Assembly (NCBI GenBank): GCA_947447405.1
Contig: CANFKQ010000002.1
Coordinates: 1 to 41,000 of the forward strand
Length of the DNA stretch: 41,000 nt
Direction of reading: 5' to 3'
From: Comamonadaceae bacterium
GTDB lineage: Bacteria > Pseudomonadota > Gammaproteobacteria > Burkholderiales > Burkholderiaceae_C
The notes beneath the pieces are model-generated. The model made no database searches. It was given only the letters and a program-made list of their open reading frames with translations, and was not told the origin of the DNA. Of the stretch, positions 34,585-41,000 are shown piece after piece. Position 1 is the stretch's first letter. Each line of letters starts with the position of its first letter. A program made the position numbers and the translations under genes.

Positions 34585-35619
34585 TTAACGGCCTTGCGAT
34601 TTGAGCTTGGTGTCCAAGCGCGAAAAAACGCGACGCGCGTTGCCCTCGTACACCTGATGGCGCTCGTCAGCATTGAGGTTGAGCGTGGACTCGATGTAGC
34701 GCTTGGTATCGTCGTAGTAGTGGCCAGTTTCTGGGTCAATGCCACGGACCGCACCAATCATCTCGGACGCGAACATGATGTTCTTCACTGGAATCACTTT
34801 GGTCAACAAGTCGATGCCAGGCTGGTGGTACACGCAGGTGTCAAAGTAAATGTTGTTCATCAAGTGCTCAGACAGCAAAGGCTTTTTCAGCTCTTGCGCC
34901 AAGCCACGGAAACGGCCCCAGTGATAAGGCACAGCGCCGCCGCCGTGAGGAATCAAAAACTTCAAGGTGGGGAAGTCTTTGAACAAATCAGAGGTCAAGC
35001 ACTGCATGAAGGCCGTGGTGTCGGCGTTCAAATAATGCGCGCCCGTCGTGTGGAAGCAGCCATTGCAGCTGGTCGACACGTGAATCATGGCGGGTATGTC
35101 GTACTCGACCATCTTTTCGTAGATGGGGTACCACGCCTTGTCGGCCAGCGAGGGCGATGTCCAGTGGCCTCCTGATGGATCGGGGTTGAGGTTGATACCG
35201 ACGTTGCCGTATTGCTCCACGCACTTGACCAGTTCGGGAATGCAAGTGGCGGGGTCCACGCCAGGTGACTGGGGCAACATGGCCGCAGGCACGAAGTTGT
35301 TGGGGAACAACTCAGCCACACGAAAGCACAGCTCATTACAAATGGCCGCCCATGTGGATGACACTTGGAAGTCACCAATGTGGTGAGCCATGAAGCTGGC
35401 ACGGGGACTGAAGATGGTGATGTCAGAGCCGCGCTCCTTCATCTTGGCAAGTTGATTGGTCTCAATGGTTTCGCGCAACTCGTCATCGCTGATTTTGAGC
35501 TCAGACACTTTGGGCATAGACGCGGGGTCTTTGATGCCAGCGATTTGTTTGTTACGCCATTCTTCCAAAGCCTTGGGCGCGGTGGTGTAGTGACCGTGGA
35601 CGTCGATGATGAGAGACAT
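34585..35619 (-). CDS. pmdE: 4-oxalomesaconate hydratase
   Basis: This amidohydrolase-2 family hydratase (LigJ/PmdE, 344 residues) adds water to 4-oxalomesaconate to give 4-carboxy-4-hydroxy-2-oxoadipate. The strand-1 metal motif is His8 and His10 (DVHGHY). Further conserved segments are GNVGINLNPDPSGGHWTSP, PAMIHVSTSC and FLIPHGGGAVPYHWGR, with the later metal His residues. It follows the ModA-like gene and precedes pmdF. AAGGGG precedes the ATG. Confidence 0.92.
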   Translation of the reverse strand: MSLIIDVHGHYTTAPKALEEWRNKQIAGIKDPASMPKVSELKISDDELRETIETNQLAKMKERGSDITIFSPRASFMAHHIGDFQVSSTWAAICNELCFRVAELFPNNFVPAAMLPQSPGVDPATCIPELVKCVEQYGNVGINLNPDPSGGHWTSPSLADKAWYPIYEKMVEYDIPAMIHVSTSCNGCFHTTGAHYLNADTTAFMQCLTSDLFKDFPTLKFLIPHGGGAVPYHWGRFRGLAQELKKPLLSEHLMNNIYFDTCVYHQPGIDLLTKVIPVKNIMFASEMIGAVRGIDPETGHYYDDTKRYIESTLNLNADERHQVYEGNARRVFSRLDTKLKSQGR

Positions 35620-35648
35620 GAATACCCCTTACAAAATGAAATTTAAAA

Positions 35649-36365
35649 TTAAAGCCAGTCCATGCCTTGCTTGCGCTTGACGTTTTCCACGCCAACCGAA
35701 GCCAGGAACTGCAGAAAAGATTGCACCGCCGCCATACGCGCTGCGTCATGAGCAATGACTGCGGGAATGCCCGAGGAAAACGTGGTGATGAACGCCACAT
35801 CCGCAGGCAAGGTGCCCAGCACATCAATGCCGGGCAAGGCAATGAGTTCGCTCAACTGTTGGAAACCCAAAGCCGCTTTGCCACTCGCCACCAAAGCGCC
35901 CACAGGCGTTCCGGGGGGTGGCACAACGATGCGGGCTTTCACCACATCGGCAATGCCCCAACGCTCGAAAAGTTTTTCAAGGTACACACCACTTGGACCG
36001 GTGGAGTAGCTGAGCGTCGGGCTGGCCAACACAGCGGTTTTCACAGCGGCTTCGTCGCTCAGATCCGGGCGCTCCGCACCCGCTTGCACCGCCACAGCCA
36101 CTGGTGAACGCACCCAGTCGCAACGCGAACCGATTTGTACATGACCAGAGGTGATCAAGCGCTCAATAGCATCAGAGGCCAAGAGCACCATGTCAAATGC
36201 TTCGCCCGTTTGCACACGCTTAGCAGCATCCACACCACCCACAGATTCGATCTGTACCGACACACCGGTTTGTGCAAAGTAGGCCTGCGTCAATTCGGCC
36301 AACAAAGCCTTGGTGGCCATGGACGAAATACCGCGGAGCACGAGTAATGGAGAGGATGTTTGCAT
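35649..36365 (-). CDS. ModA-like substrate-binding domain protein without signal peptide
   Basis: This 238-residue protein has the fold signature of molybdate-type periplasmic binding proteins (LLVLRGISSMATKALLAELT, FDMVLLASDAIERLI, STGPSGVYLEKLF, GKAALGFQQLSELI). It begins MQTSSPLLVLRG with no signal peptide, so it is probably cytoplasmic. No molybdate permease or ATPase genes are near. It is the first gene of the protocatechuate operon, 29 bases before pmdE, and faces a LysR gene. Possible roles are a small-molecule sensor or a carrier protein; neither is supported by more than position. I am sure of the fold family and not of the function. Confidence 0.75.
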   Translation of the reverse strand: MQTSSPLLVLRGISSMATKALLAELTQAYFAQTGVSVQIESVGGVDAAKRVQTGEAFDMVLLASDAIERLITSGHVQIGSRCDWVRSPVAVAVQAGAERPDLSDEAAVKTAVLASPTLSYSTGPSGVYLEKLFERWGIADVVKARIVVPPPGTPVGALVASGKAALGFQQLSELIALPGIDVLGTLPADVAFITTFSSGIPAVIAHDAARMAAVQSFLQFLASVGVENVKRKQGMDWL

Positions 36366-36430
36366 GCGAACGATTCTAGAGATTTACCTCAAGAAAGCAC
36401 TTCAAAGGGACAACTAGCTGCTATAACGTT

Positions 36431-36459
36431 TTTAAATAACAGACAATAGGTTATTCAAA
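36431..36459. promoter_or_regulatory. Candidate LysR operator in the pmd-lysR divergent region
   Basis: TTTAAATAAC-N9-GTTATTCAAA is a near-perfect inverted repeat (nine of ten positions in each arm pair) with a core ATAAC-N9-GTTAT, a form often bound by LysR regulators. It lies 13 bases upstream of the lysR start, within the 106-bp divergent gap. Autoregulation plus activation of the pmd operon would be expected. Confidence 0.6.
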
Positions 36460-36471
36460 TTCGAGAATCTC

Positions 36472-37392
36472 ATGGAACTCAAACAAATCGAATCATTTGT
36501 GCGTGTGGCCGAGCTGGGGAGCTTCACCAAAGCGGCACAAGCCTTGAACATTCCCCAACCCCTGTTGAGCCGCCATGTGCGCCAGCTGGAGGTGGAATTG
36601 CATCAAAACTTGCTGATGCGCAATGGCCGTGGCGTAACTGTGACCGAAGCTGGCTTGGTCATGCTGGAGCACGGGCGTGGCATCTTGCACCAAGTTGCAG
36701 TGGCTCAAGAAGAGCTGGGCTCGGTGCGAGGCGCCTTAGCAGGACGTGTGTCCATTGGCTTGCCCCCTAGCTTGTCCAAGCTGGTCACCGTGCCTCTGAC
36801 CATGGCGTTTCGCAAAACCTTGCCGCATGCCCAGTTGTCGCTCACTGAAGGCTTTTCTGTGTTGATGGTGGAGAGCTTACGTGCTGGCCGCCTCGACATG
36901 GCAGTGCTCTACAACCCTGCGCCCTCCCCCGATTTGGAATTGACCGTGCTGCACGAAGACACCTTGGTGTTGATAGCCGGAAAAAAGAGTCAACCTATGA
37001 CGGGCAACACAGCACTGACAAGCGTGGTGCAACTGGCCGATTTGGCCAAGCTGCCCCTCATCGCACCAAGCCGCCCGAATGCATTTCGCTTGTTGATTGA
37101 CACCGAGATGCTGCGCATCAACTGCAAGCCCAACATCATGCTAGAAATTGATGGCTTGAACGCGATTTTGGAATTGGTCAAAGAAGGCTTGGGCTACGCT
37201 GTGTTGCCTGCCTACACGCTCAGCAACTTTGCAAAGCCCGAAGACTTCACCACGCATCGTGTGGCAAAACCCAAACTCATGAGCCAACTCATGCTGGTGT
37301 GGTCAGCACGCCGTCCGATGACCGCGACTCACAAAGCTGCCATGCAACTCACACAAGACGTGGTAACCCAGGCGCTGCAGGCCAACAGCTAA
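36472..37392 (+). CDS. LysR-type transcriptional regulator of the pmd operon (predicted)
   Basis: This 306-residue LysR regulator has its helix-turn-helix at residues 1-60 (MELKQIESFVRVAELGSFTK, AAQALNIPQPLLSRHVRQLE) and a C-terminal effector domain. The ATG at 36472 is the natural start because the family begins with this motif. It diverges from the protocatechuate operon, with a strong inverted repeat between them, so it probably activates pmd genes. Sequence style (GRVSIGLPPSLSKLVTVPL) is that of the NAC/Cbl-like subgroup common in aromatic clusters. Confidence 0.88.
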   Translation: MELKQIESFVRVAELGSFTKAAQALNIPQPLLSRHVRQLEVELHQNLLMRNGRGVTVTEAGLVMLEHGRGILHQVAVAQEELGSVRGALAGRVSIGLPPSLSKLVTVPLTMAFRKTLPHAQLSLTEGFSVLMVESLRAGRLDMAVLYNPAPSPDLELTVLHEDTLVLIAGKKSQPMTGNTALTSVVQLADLAKLPLIAPSRPNAFRLLIDTEMLRINCKPNIMLEIDGLNAILELVKEGLGYAVLPAYTLSNFAKPEDFTTHRVAKPKLMSQLMLVWSARRPMTATHKAAMQLTQDVVTQALQANS

Positions 37393-37399
37393 ACTGTAT

Positions 37400-38278
37400 T
37401 TACCAGCTGTCGTCGCTGCTGCCACCTGAATCAGCGCTATCCCAATCAGTGCCAGAACCAGCATCAAAGGAGCCCAAGTCAGGTTGCGCTTGCGTGTCAA
37501 AAGGCACGTAACCACCGTTAGCAGATGTAGGCGATGCACCTGCAACTGAGGGCGCAGACGTGTGGTGGTCACCCTCTAGGGCTTTCGACAAAGCATAACC
37601 AGCAGCCACACCGGCCAAGCCACCGACCACAGCCCCGGTCATGGTGGAACCACCACTGCTGGGTTGTGCGTAGCCCTGAGGGGCATAACCCGGTTGCGGG
37701 ACATTGGGCGTGAACTGCGCGCCAAAACCACGCGGTGCAGGCTGTGTGCTCATAGGCGATGGAACGGGTGCATTGGCAGAGGAGCGTCGTAGCCACAGAC
37801 CCAGCACCACCAACCCTGCGATGGCCAGCCACACATAGGTCAAGGGTGAACCACCCACGTTAGCGGCTGGCTCTGGTGCAGCTTTGGTGGCCACCTGTGT
37901 GCTGGGTACCACCGATGGCTCCATCACCACCGACGATGTGGGTGCGGCGGCCAAATCGCTCACCGTGGCCATCACGGTGTTGAACTTATCAGGATTGGTG
38001 GCGAATTTCAAAGACCCATCTAGGTCTTTGGCTTTTTGCAATTCGGTTTGCGCCTCTTTGTAACGGTGCTCATGCGCCAACACTTGGCCCAGCTCGTAAT
38101 GTGCTTTGGCGCTTTGCGGTTTGTCTTGCAGCACCTCACGCAGCATGCTTTCAGCTTGCGTGTAGTGACCTGCGGCTACTGCGGCTTCAATGTCTTTGGG
38201 CGTAGCCAACGCCAATGCCAGGGTTGCCCCTAAAACGCATGCACCGACAACAACCGATTTCAACAAACGAGACAACAT
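37400..38278 (-). CDS. TPR-containing membrane-anchored protein of unknown function
   Basis: This 292-residue protein begins with a signal or anchor segment (SRLLKSVVVGACVLGATLAL), followed by a TPR-like helical pair near residues 30-90 (AAGHYTQAESMLREVLQDKP, then AKAHYELGQVLAHEHRYKEA). A second hydrophobic helix (LTYVWLAIAGLVVLGLWL) comes near 145-165, and a long Gly/Pro/Ser-rich tail with a GGSTMTGAVVGGLAGVAAGY segment ends in an acidic DDSW. The architecture recalls periplasmic proteins tethered to the inner membrane. I prefer the ATG at 38278 (AAAGG upstream) over one at 38332. Its stop is seven bases from the LysR stop, convergent. Function is not recognised. Confidence 0.7.
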   Translation of the reverse strand: MLSRLLKSVVVGACVLGATLALALATPKDIEAAVAAGHYTQAESMLREVLQDKPQSAKAHYELGQVLAHEHRYKEAQTELQKAKDLDGSLKFATNPDKFNTVMATVSDLAAAPTSSVVMEPSVVPSTQVATKAAPEPAANVGGSPLTYVWLAIAGLVVLGLWLRRSSANAPVPSPMSTQPAPRGFGAQFTPNVPQPGYAPQGYAQPSSGGSTMTGAVVGGLAGVAAGYALSKALEGDHHTSAPSVAGASPTSANGGYVPFDTQAQPDLGSFDAGSGTDWDSADSGGSSDDSW

Positions 38279-38433
38279 GAAAAGCCTTTCAATCCAATCT
38301 GAATACTTCAGCGGCGTTGCATTGTGCAGCACCGATGTGACGGCTTACGTAACGACTTGGTAAAGCACGCACTCATGACGTTTAGATGCGCGTGGTTCGC
38401 AGAAATACAAGGGTGATGAAGGTGCAGCAGAAA

Positions 38434-38461
38434 CGAAAAAGGCTCCTTGCGGAACCTTTAA
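38434..38461 (-). terminator. Intrinsic terminator downstream of tRNA-Val
   Basis: On the minus strand AAAGGTTCC-GCAA-GGAGCCTTTTT forms a short stem with one mismatch and a GCAA tetraloop followed by a T-run, about 40 bases after the tRNA 3' end. Confidence 0.75.
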
Positions 38462-38496
38462 CTCTTGCCTTTGAGAAGCGAATGATTTAGTAAAGA

Positions 38497-38571
38497 TGGT
38501 GGGCGATGCAAGTTTCGAACTTGCGACCCCCACAGTGTGAATGTGGTGCTCTACCCCTGAGCTAATCGCCC
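38497..38571 (-). tRNA. tRNA-Val, anticodon CAC
   Basis: The minus strand folds as a full cloverleaf. The acceptor arms are GGGCGAT and ATCGCCC, the D stem is GCTC/GAGC, the anticodon stem CCACA/TGTGG encloses loop TTCACAC, and the T arm is GCAAG-TTCGAAA-CTTGC. The anticodon is CAC (codon GUG, Val). The 3' A-CCA is encoded. The 5' leader GTAAAGAT and 3' trailer ATCTTTAC are complementary and extend the acceptor stem in the precursor. Confidence 0.95.
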
Positions 38572-38607
38572 ATCTTTACCGTTTTTCCATCTCTGGAAAG
38601 ACAGAAA

Positions 38608-39321
38608 TTATGCCACAGAAATTTCTAATTTTCGCCAAACTGTGTTTCCACCGCTCGATTTATCTAACTGAACCAGTACATCGTCATGCTGCGTCATCTC
38701 TTGCTCCGTGGCGGTAATGACCGGCAGCTGATAGCTGCTGAGGTCTACGCGCTCTGTCGTACGGGTTTGTTCGTCGTTGCTCTCCACCTCCATGAGCAAG
38801 GCATCTTGGCCGCGCGTCATGTTGATATACACATCGGCCAGCAGCTCGGCATCAAGCAACGCGCCATGCAGCGTGCGGCCTGAGTTGTCGACCTCTAAGC
38901 GATCGCACAAGGAATCGAGCGAGTTGCGCTTGCCTGGGAACATCTCTTTGGCCATCACCAAGGTGTCGGTGATGCCATCCACAAACGTGGTGAAACGCGG
39001 ACGGCCTTGCAGCTCTAGCTCTTTGTTCAAAAAACCTACGTCAAACGGGGCGTTGTGAATGATGACTTCTGCGCCTTCGATGTATTCCAGAAACTGGTCC
39101 ACCACTTCGCCGAACTTGGGCTTGTCTTTCAAGAACTCATTGGTGATGCCGTGAACGCGCAAGGCGTCTTCATGGCTGTCACGCTCGGGGTTCAAATAGA
39201 AATGCAAGTTGTTGCCAGTGAGCTTGCGGTGCAACAGCTCAACGCAACCAATCTCAATGACACGGTCGCCGTTGTCAGCCGACAGGCCTGTGGTTTCGGT
39301 GTCTAGAAAAATCTGGCGCAT
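38608..39321 (-). CDS. dnaQ: DNA polymerase III epsilon subunit (3'-5' proofreading exonuclease)
   Basis: This 237-residue DEDDh exonuclease has ExoI Asp7 and Glu9 (FLDTETTGL), ExoII HNAPFDVGFLN near residues 95-105, and ExoIII HGALLDAELLADVY near 158-171, with the catalytic His and Asp. It proofreads for the replicative polymerase. The open frame extends upstream to 39435 over the ferredoxin gene. The protein must start at the ATG at 39321 (MRQIFLDTETTG), two bases after the fdx stop, so the two are co-transcribed. Confidence 0.93.
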   Translation of the reverse strand: MRQIFLDTETTGLSADNGDRVIEIGCVELLHRKLTGNNLHFYLNPERDSHEDALRVHGITNEFLKDKPKFGEVVDQFLEYIEGAEVIIHNAPFDVGFLNKELELQGRPRFTTFVDGITDTLVMAKEMFPGKRNSLDSLCDRLEVDNSGRTLHGALLDAELLADVYINMTRGQDALLMEVESNDEQTRTTERVDLSSYQLPVITATEQEMTQHDDVLVQLDKSSGGNTVWRKLEISVA

Positions 39322-39323
39322 GG

Positions 39324-39662
39324 TCAGTGGTTTTCTTTGGCGTGGTTGATGGTGTACTTCGGAATTTCCACCACCAAGTTTTGCTGTGCCACGATGGCTT
39401 GGCAGCTCAAACGTGAATTGGGCTCTAAGCCCCAAGCGCGGTCAAGCAAGTCATCTTCGTTTTCATCGGCTTCGTTGAGCGACTTGAAGCCCTCGCGCAC
39501 GATGACGTGGCAGGTGGTGCAAGCGCAGCTCATGTCGCACGCGTGTTCGATGTTGATGTAGTGCTCCAACAGCACTTCGCAGATGGTGCTACCCGCTGCG
39601 GCTTGAAGCTCCGCGCCATTGGGGCAAAGTTCGGCATGGGGCAAGATTTTGATGATGGGCAT
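39324..39662 (-). CDS. fdx: ISC-type [2Fe-2S] ferredoxin
   Basis: This 112-residue adrenodoxin-type ferredoxin takes part in iron-sulfur cluster assembly with HscA and HscB. The cluster ligands are Cys42, Cys48, Cys51 and Cys87 (HACDMSCACTTCHV and RLSCQAIV), matching E. coli Fdx positions. It directly follows hscA with no gap, the standard isc operon order. Confidence 0.95.
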   Translation of the reverse strand: MPIIKILPHAELCPNGAELQAAAGSTICEVLLEHYINIEHACDMSCACTTCHVIVREGFKSLNEADENEDDLLDRAWGLEPNSRLSCQAIVAQQNLVVEIPKYTINHAKENH

Positions 39663-41000
39663 TTAGATGTTCTCGATGTTTTGTCCGGCCAAGGCCTGTT
39701 GAATGCCTCGGTTCATGCGTTGTGCGGCGAAAGCTTCAGTACCCTTGGCCAGCGCTTCAGTGATCGCTTCAATGGCAGCGGCGTCTTCGAGCTTTTTGGC
39801 CTCTACCGTGGCCACCATTAACCCATCAATGCGCGCGCGGTCTTCGGCAGACAACAAATCGCCATCGGCTTGTAAAGCACTTTGCGTGGCCAACCACATG
39901 CGGTCCGCGTCCACGCGGGCCTCTACCAAAGCTCGGGCTTTGATGTCTTGCTCCGCGGTCTTGAAGCTGTCTTGCAACATGGCGGCAATTTGGTCGTCCG
40001 ACAAACCATACGAGGGTTTGACGGTGATGTTGGCAGTCACACCACTGAGCTGCTCTAACGCGCCCACACTCACCATGCCATCGGCATCGACCGTGAAGGT
40101 CACGCGAATGCGTGCAGCACCTGCAGCCATGGGTGGGATACCGCGCAACTCGAAACGCGCCAAGCTGCGGCAATCGGCCACCATGTCGCGCTCGCCCTGC
40201 ACCACATGCAAAGCCAAGGCGGTTTGGCCATCTTGATAGGTCGTGAAGTCTTGCGCCATCGCTGTAGGAATGGTTTGGTTGCGCGGCACAATGCGCTCGA
40301 CTAAACCGCCCATGGTTTCGATGCCGAGTGACAGCGGAATCACATCGAGCAACAGCAACTCACCATCGGGGTTGTTGCCTGCGAGCTGGTTGGCTTGGAT
40401 GGCAGCACCAAGCGCCACCACTTCGTCGGGGTTAAGGTTGTTCAGCGGTGCGCAGCCCAGCAGGTCAGCCACGGCTTGCTGCACTTGTGGCATGCGGGTG
40501 GAGCCCCCCACCATGACCACGCCTTGAATGTCGTCTTTGCTGAGCTTGGCGTCGCGCAAGGCTTTGCGCACGGCGGACAAAGTGCGCTGGGTCAAAGGGT
40601 AAGTGGCAGCTTCAAATTCGGCGCGAGTGACGGTGTGGCTCAATGCGCCTCTCGACAAGACCACGTCAAACGCGACGCTATCAGCCTCAGACAAGGCTTC
40701 TTTGCAGGCACGTGCAGCCACAAGCACATTTGATTTGTCAGCCGGTGTGAGAATGACGCAGCCGGTTTGGGCTCGCACCCAATCGACCAAAGCACGGTCG
40801 TAATCGTCTCCGCCTAAAGCGGAATCGCCGCCCGTGGCAAGCACTTCAAACACGCCACGTGTGAGGCGCAGCACAGAGATGTCAAACGTGCCGCCGCCGA
40901 GGTCGTAAACGGCGTACACACCTTCGCTGGCTTGGTCTAAGCCATAGGCAATGGCAGCAGCCGTGGGCTCGTTGATGAGGCGTAGCACGTTGATGCCTGC
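39663..41000 (-). CDS. hscA: Hsp70-family chaperone HscA, 5' end outside the window
   Basis: This is the C-terminal portion (about 445 residues visible) of the specialised Hsp70 that helps transfer iron-sulfur clusters from IscU. Visible parts are [18 protein letters not shown], the second phosphate loop [13 protein letters not shown], the adenosine motif [14 protein letters not shown], and the substrate-binding domain from about [18 protein letters not shown] to a helical lid. The frame is open to the right edge, so the start lies beyond the window. The downstream fdx gene confirms HscA rather than DnaK. Confidence 0.94.
   Translation of the reverse strand, partial: AGINVLRLINEPTAAAIAYGLDQASEGVYAVYDLGGGTFDISVLRLTRGVFEVLATGGDSALGGDDYDRALVDWVRAQTGCVILTPADKSNVLVAARACKEALSEADSVAFDVVLSRGALSHTVTRAEFEAATYPLTQRTLSAVRKALRDAKLSKDDIQGVVMVGGSTRMPQVQQAVADLLGCAPLNNLNPDEVVALGAAIQANQLAGNNPDGELLLLDVIPLSLGIETMGGLVERIVPRNQTIPTAMAQDFTTYQDGQTALALHVVQGERDMVADCRSLARFELRGIPPMAAGAARIRVTFTVDADGMVSVGALEQLSGVTANITVKPSYGLSDDQIAAMLQDSFKTAEQDIKARALVEARVDADRMWLATQSALQADGDLLSAEDRARIDGLMVATVEAKKLEDAAAIEAITEALAKGTEAFAAQRMNRGIQQALAGQNIENI

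Noticed and set aside
34408-35175. 255-codon plus-strand frame over pmdE/pmdF
   Set aside because: It is antisense to two well-recognised catabolic genes, with no ribosome site or motif.
38345-38533. 62-codon minus-strand frame near the tRNA
   Set aside because: It runs through the tRNA-Val gene and its terminator, so it cannot be a real protein gene.

Overview
The window looks like a chromosomal segment of a betaproteobacterium, most likely Burkholderiales/Comamonadaceae. This rests on RpoD, HscA, Fdx and DnaQ sequence style, on protocatechuate 4,5-cleavage genes resembling the Comamonas pmd set, and on the abundance of Bug/TctC-type binding proteins. GC content and codon use look even throughout. 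I see no insertion sequence, phage gene, CRISPR array or rRNA. The edges carry core genes: rpoD (cut at its 5' end) on the left, and hscA (cut at its 5' end)-fdx-dnaQ plus a tRNA-Val on the right. The roughly 35 kb between them is almost entirely devoted to hydroaromatic and aromatic acid catabolism.

Layout. (1) 1-1920 rpoD and a strong terminator. (2) 2004-4181: a LigAB-type extradiol dioxygenase pair with a divergent LysR regulator. (3) 4193-12114, minus strand: TetR regulator, TRAP transporter dctQMP, type II dehydroquinate dehydratase, shikimate/quinate dehydrogenase-like enzyme, a VOC (HPPD-like) protein, a TIM-barrel 3-dehydroshikimate dehydratase-like protein and an aldo/keto reductase. 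(4) 12223-12960: TauE/SafE exporter. (5) 12894-18560, minus: Liv-type ABC transporter livKHMGF plus a Gfo/Idh/MocA dehydrogenase, with a divergent PcaR/PobR-type IclR regulator at 18765-19547. (6) 19681-23723, minus: IclR regulator, a KstD-like flavoprotein fused to a NIPSNAP module, and a second TIM-barrel isomerase-like protein. Divergent from these, at 23848-28352, are a second shikimate dehydrogenase-like gene, a second KstD-like flavoprotein, a class II fumarase and a CHRD lipoprotein. (7) A ferritin-like gene relic and a terminator. (8) 28629-36365, minus: the protocatechuate 4,5-cleavage (pmd/lig) operon, with two Bug-type binding proteins inside it and a ModA-like protein at its head, and a divergent LysR at 36472-37392. 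(9) 37400-41000: TPR membrane protein, tRNA-Val(CAC), dnaQ, fdx, hscA.

How the genes fit together. Region 3 can import quinate/shikimate-like acids (TRAP) and convert them through 3-dehydroquinate and 3-dehydroshikimate to protocatechuate. Either LigAB-type pair could open the ring. PmdC, PmdD, PmdE and PmdF then lead through pyrone dicarboxylate and oxalomesaconate to pyruvate and oxaloacetate. Nearly every step from hydroaromatic acid to central metabolism is therefore encoded in one segment; I do not see a 4-oxalomesaconate tautomerase. The most unusual part is region 6. It pairs shikimate-dehydrogenase-like enzymes with 3-ketosteroid-Δ1-dehydrogenase-like flavoproteins, which I read as a possible desaturating (oxidative) aromatisation route for cyclic hydroxy or keto acids. 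This is an inference from context and motifs and has not been demonstrated.
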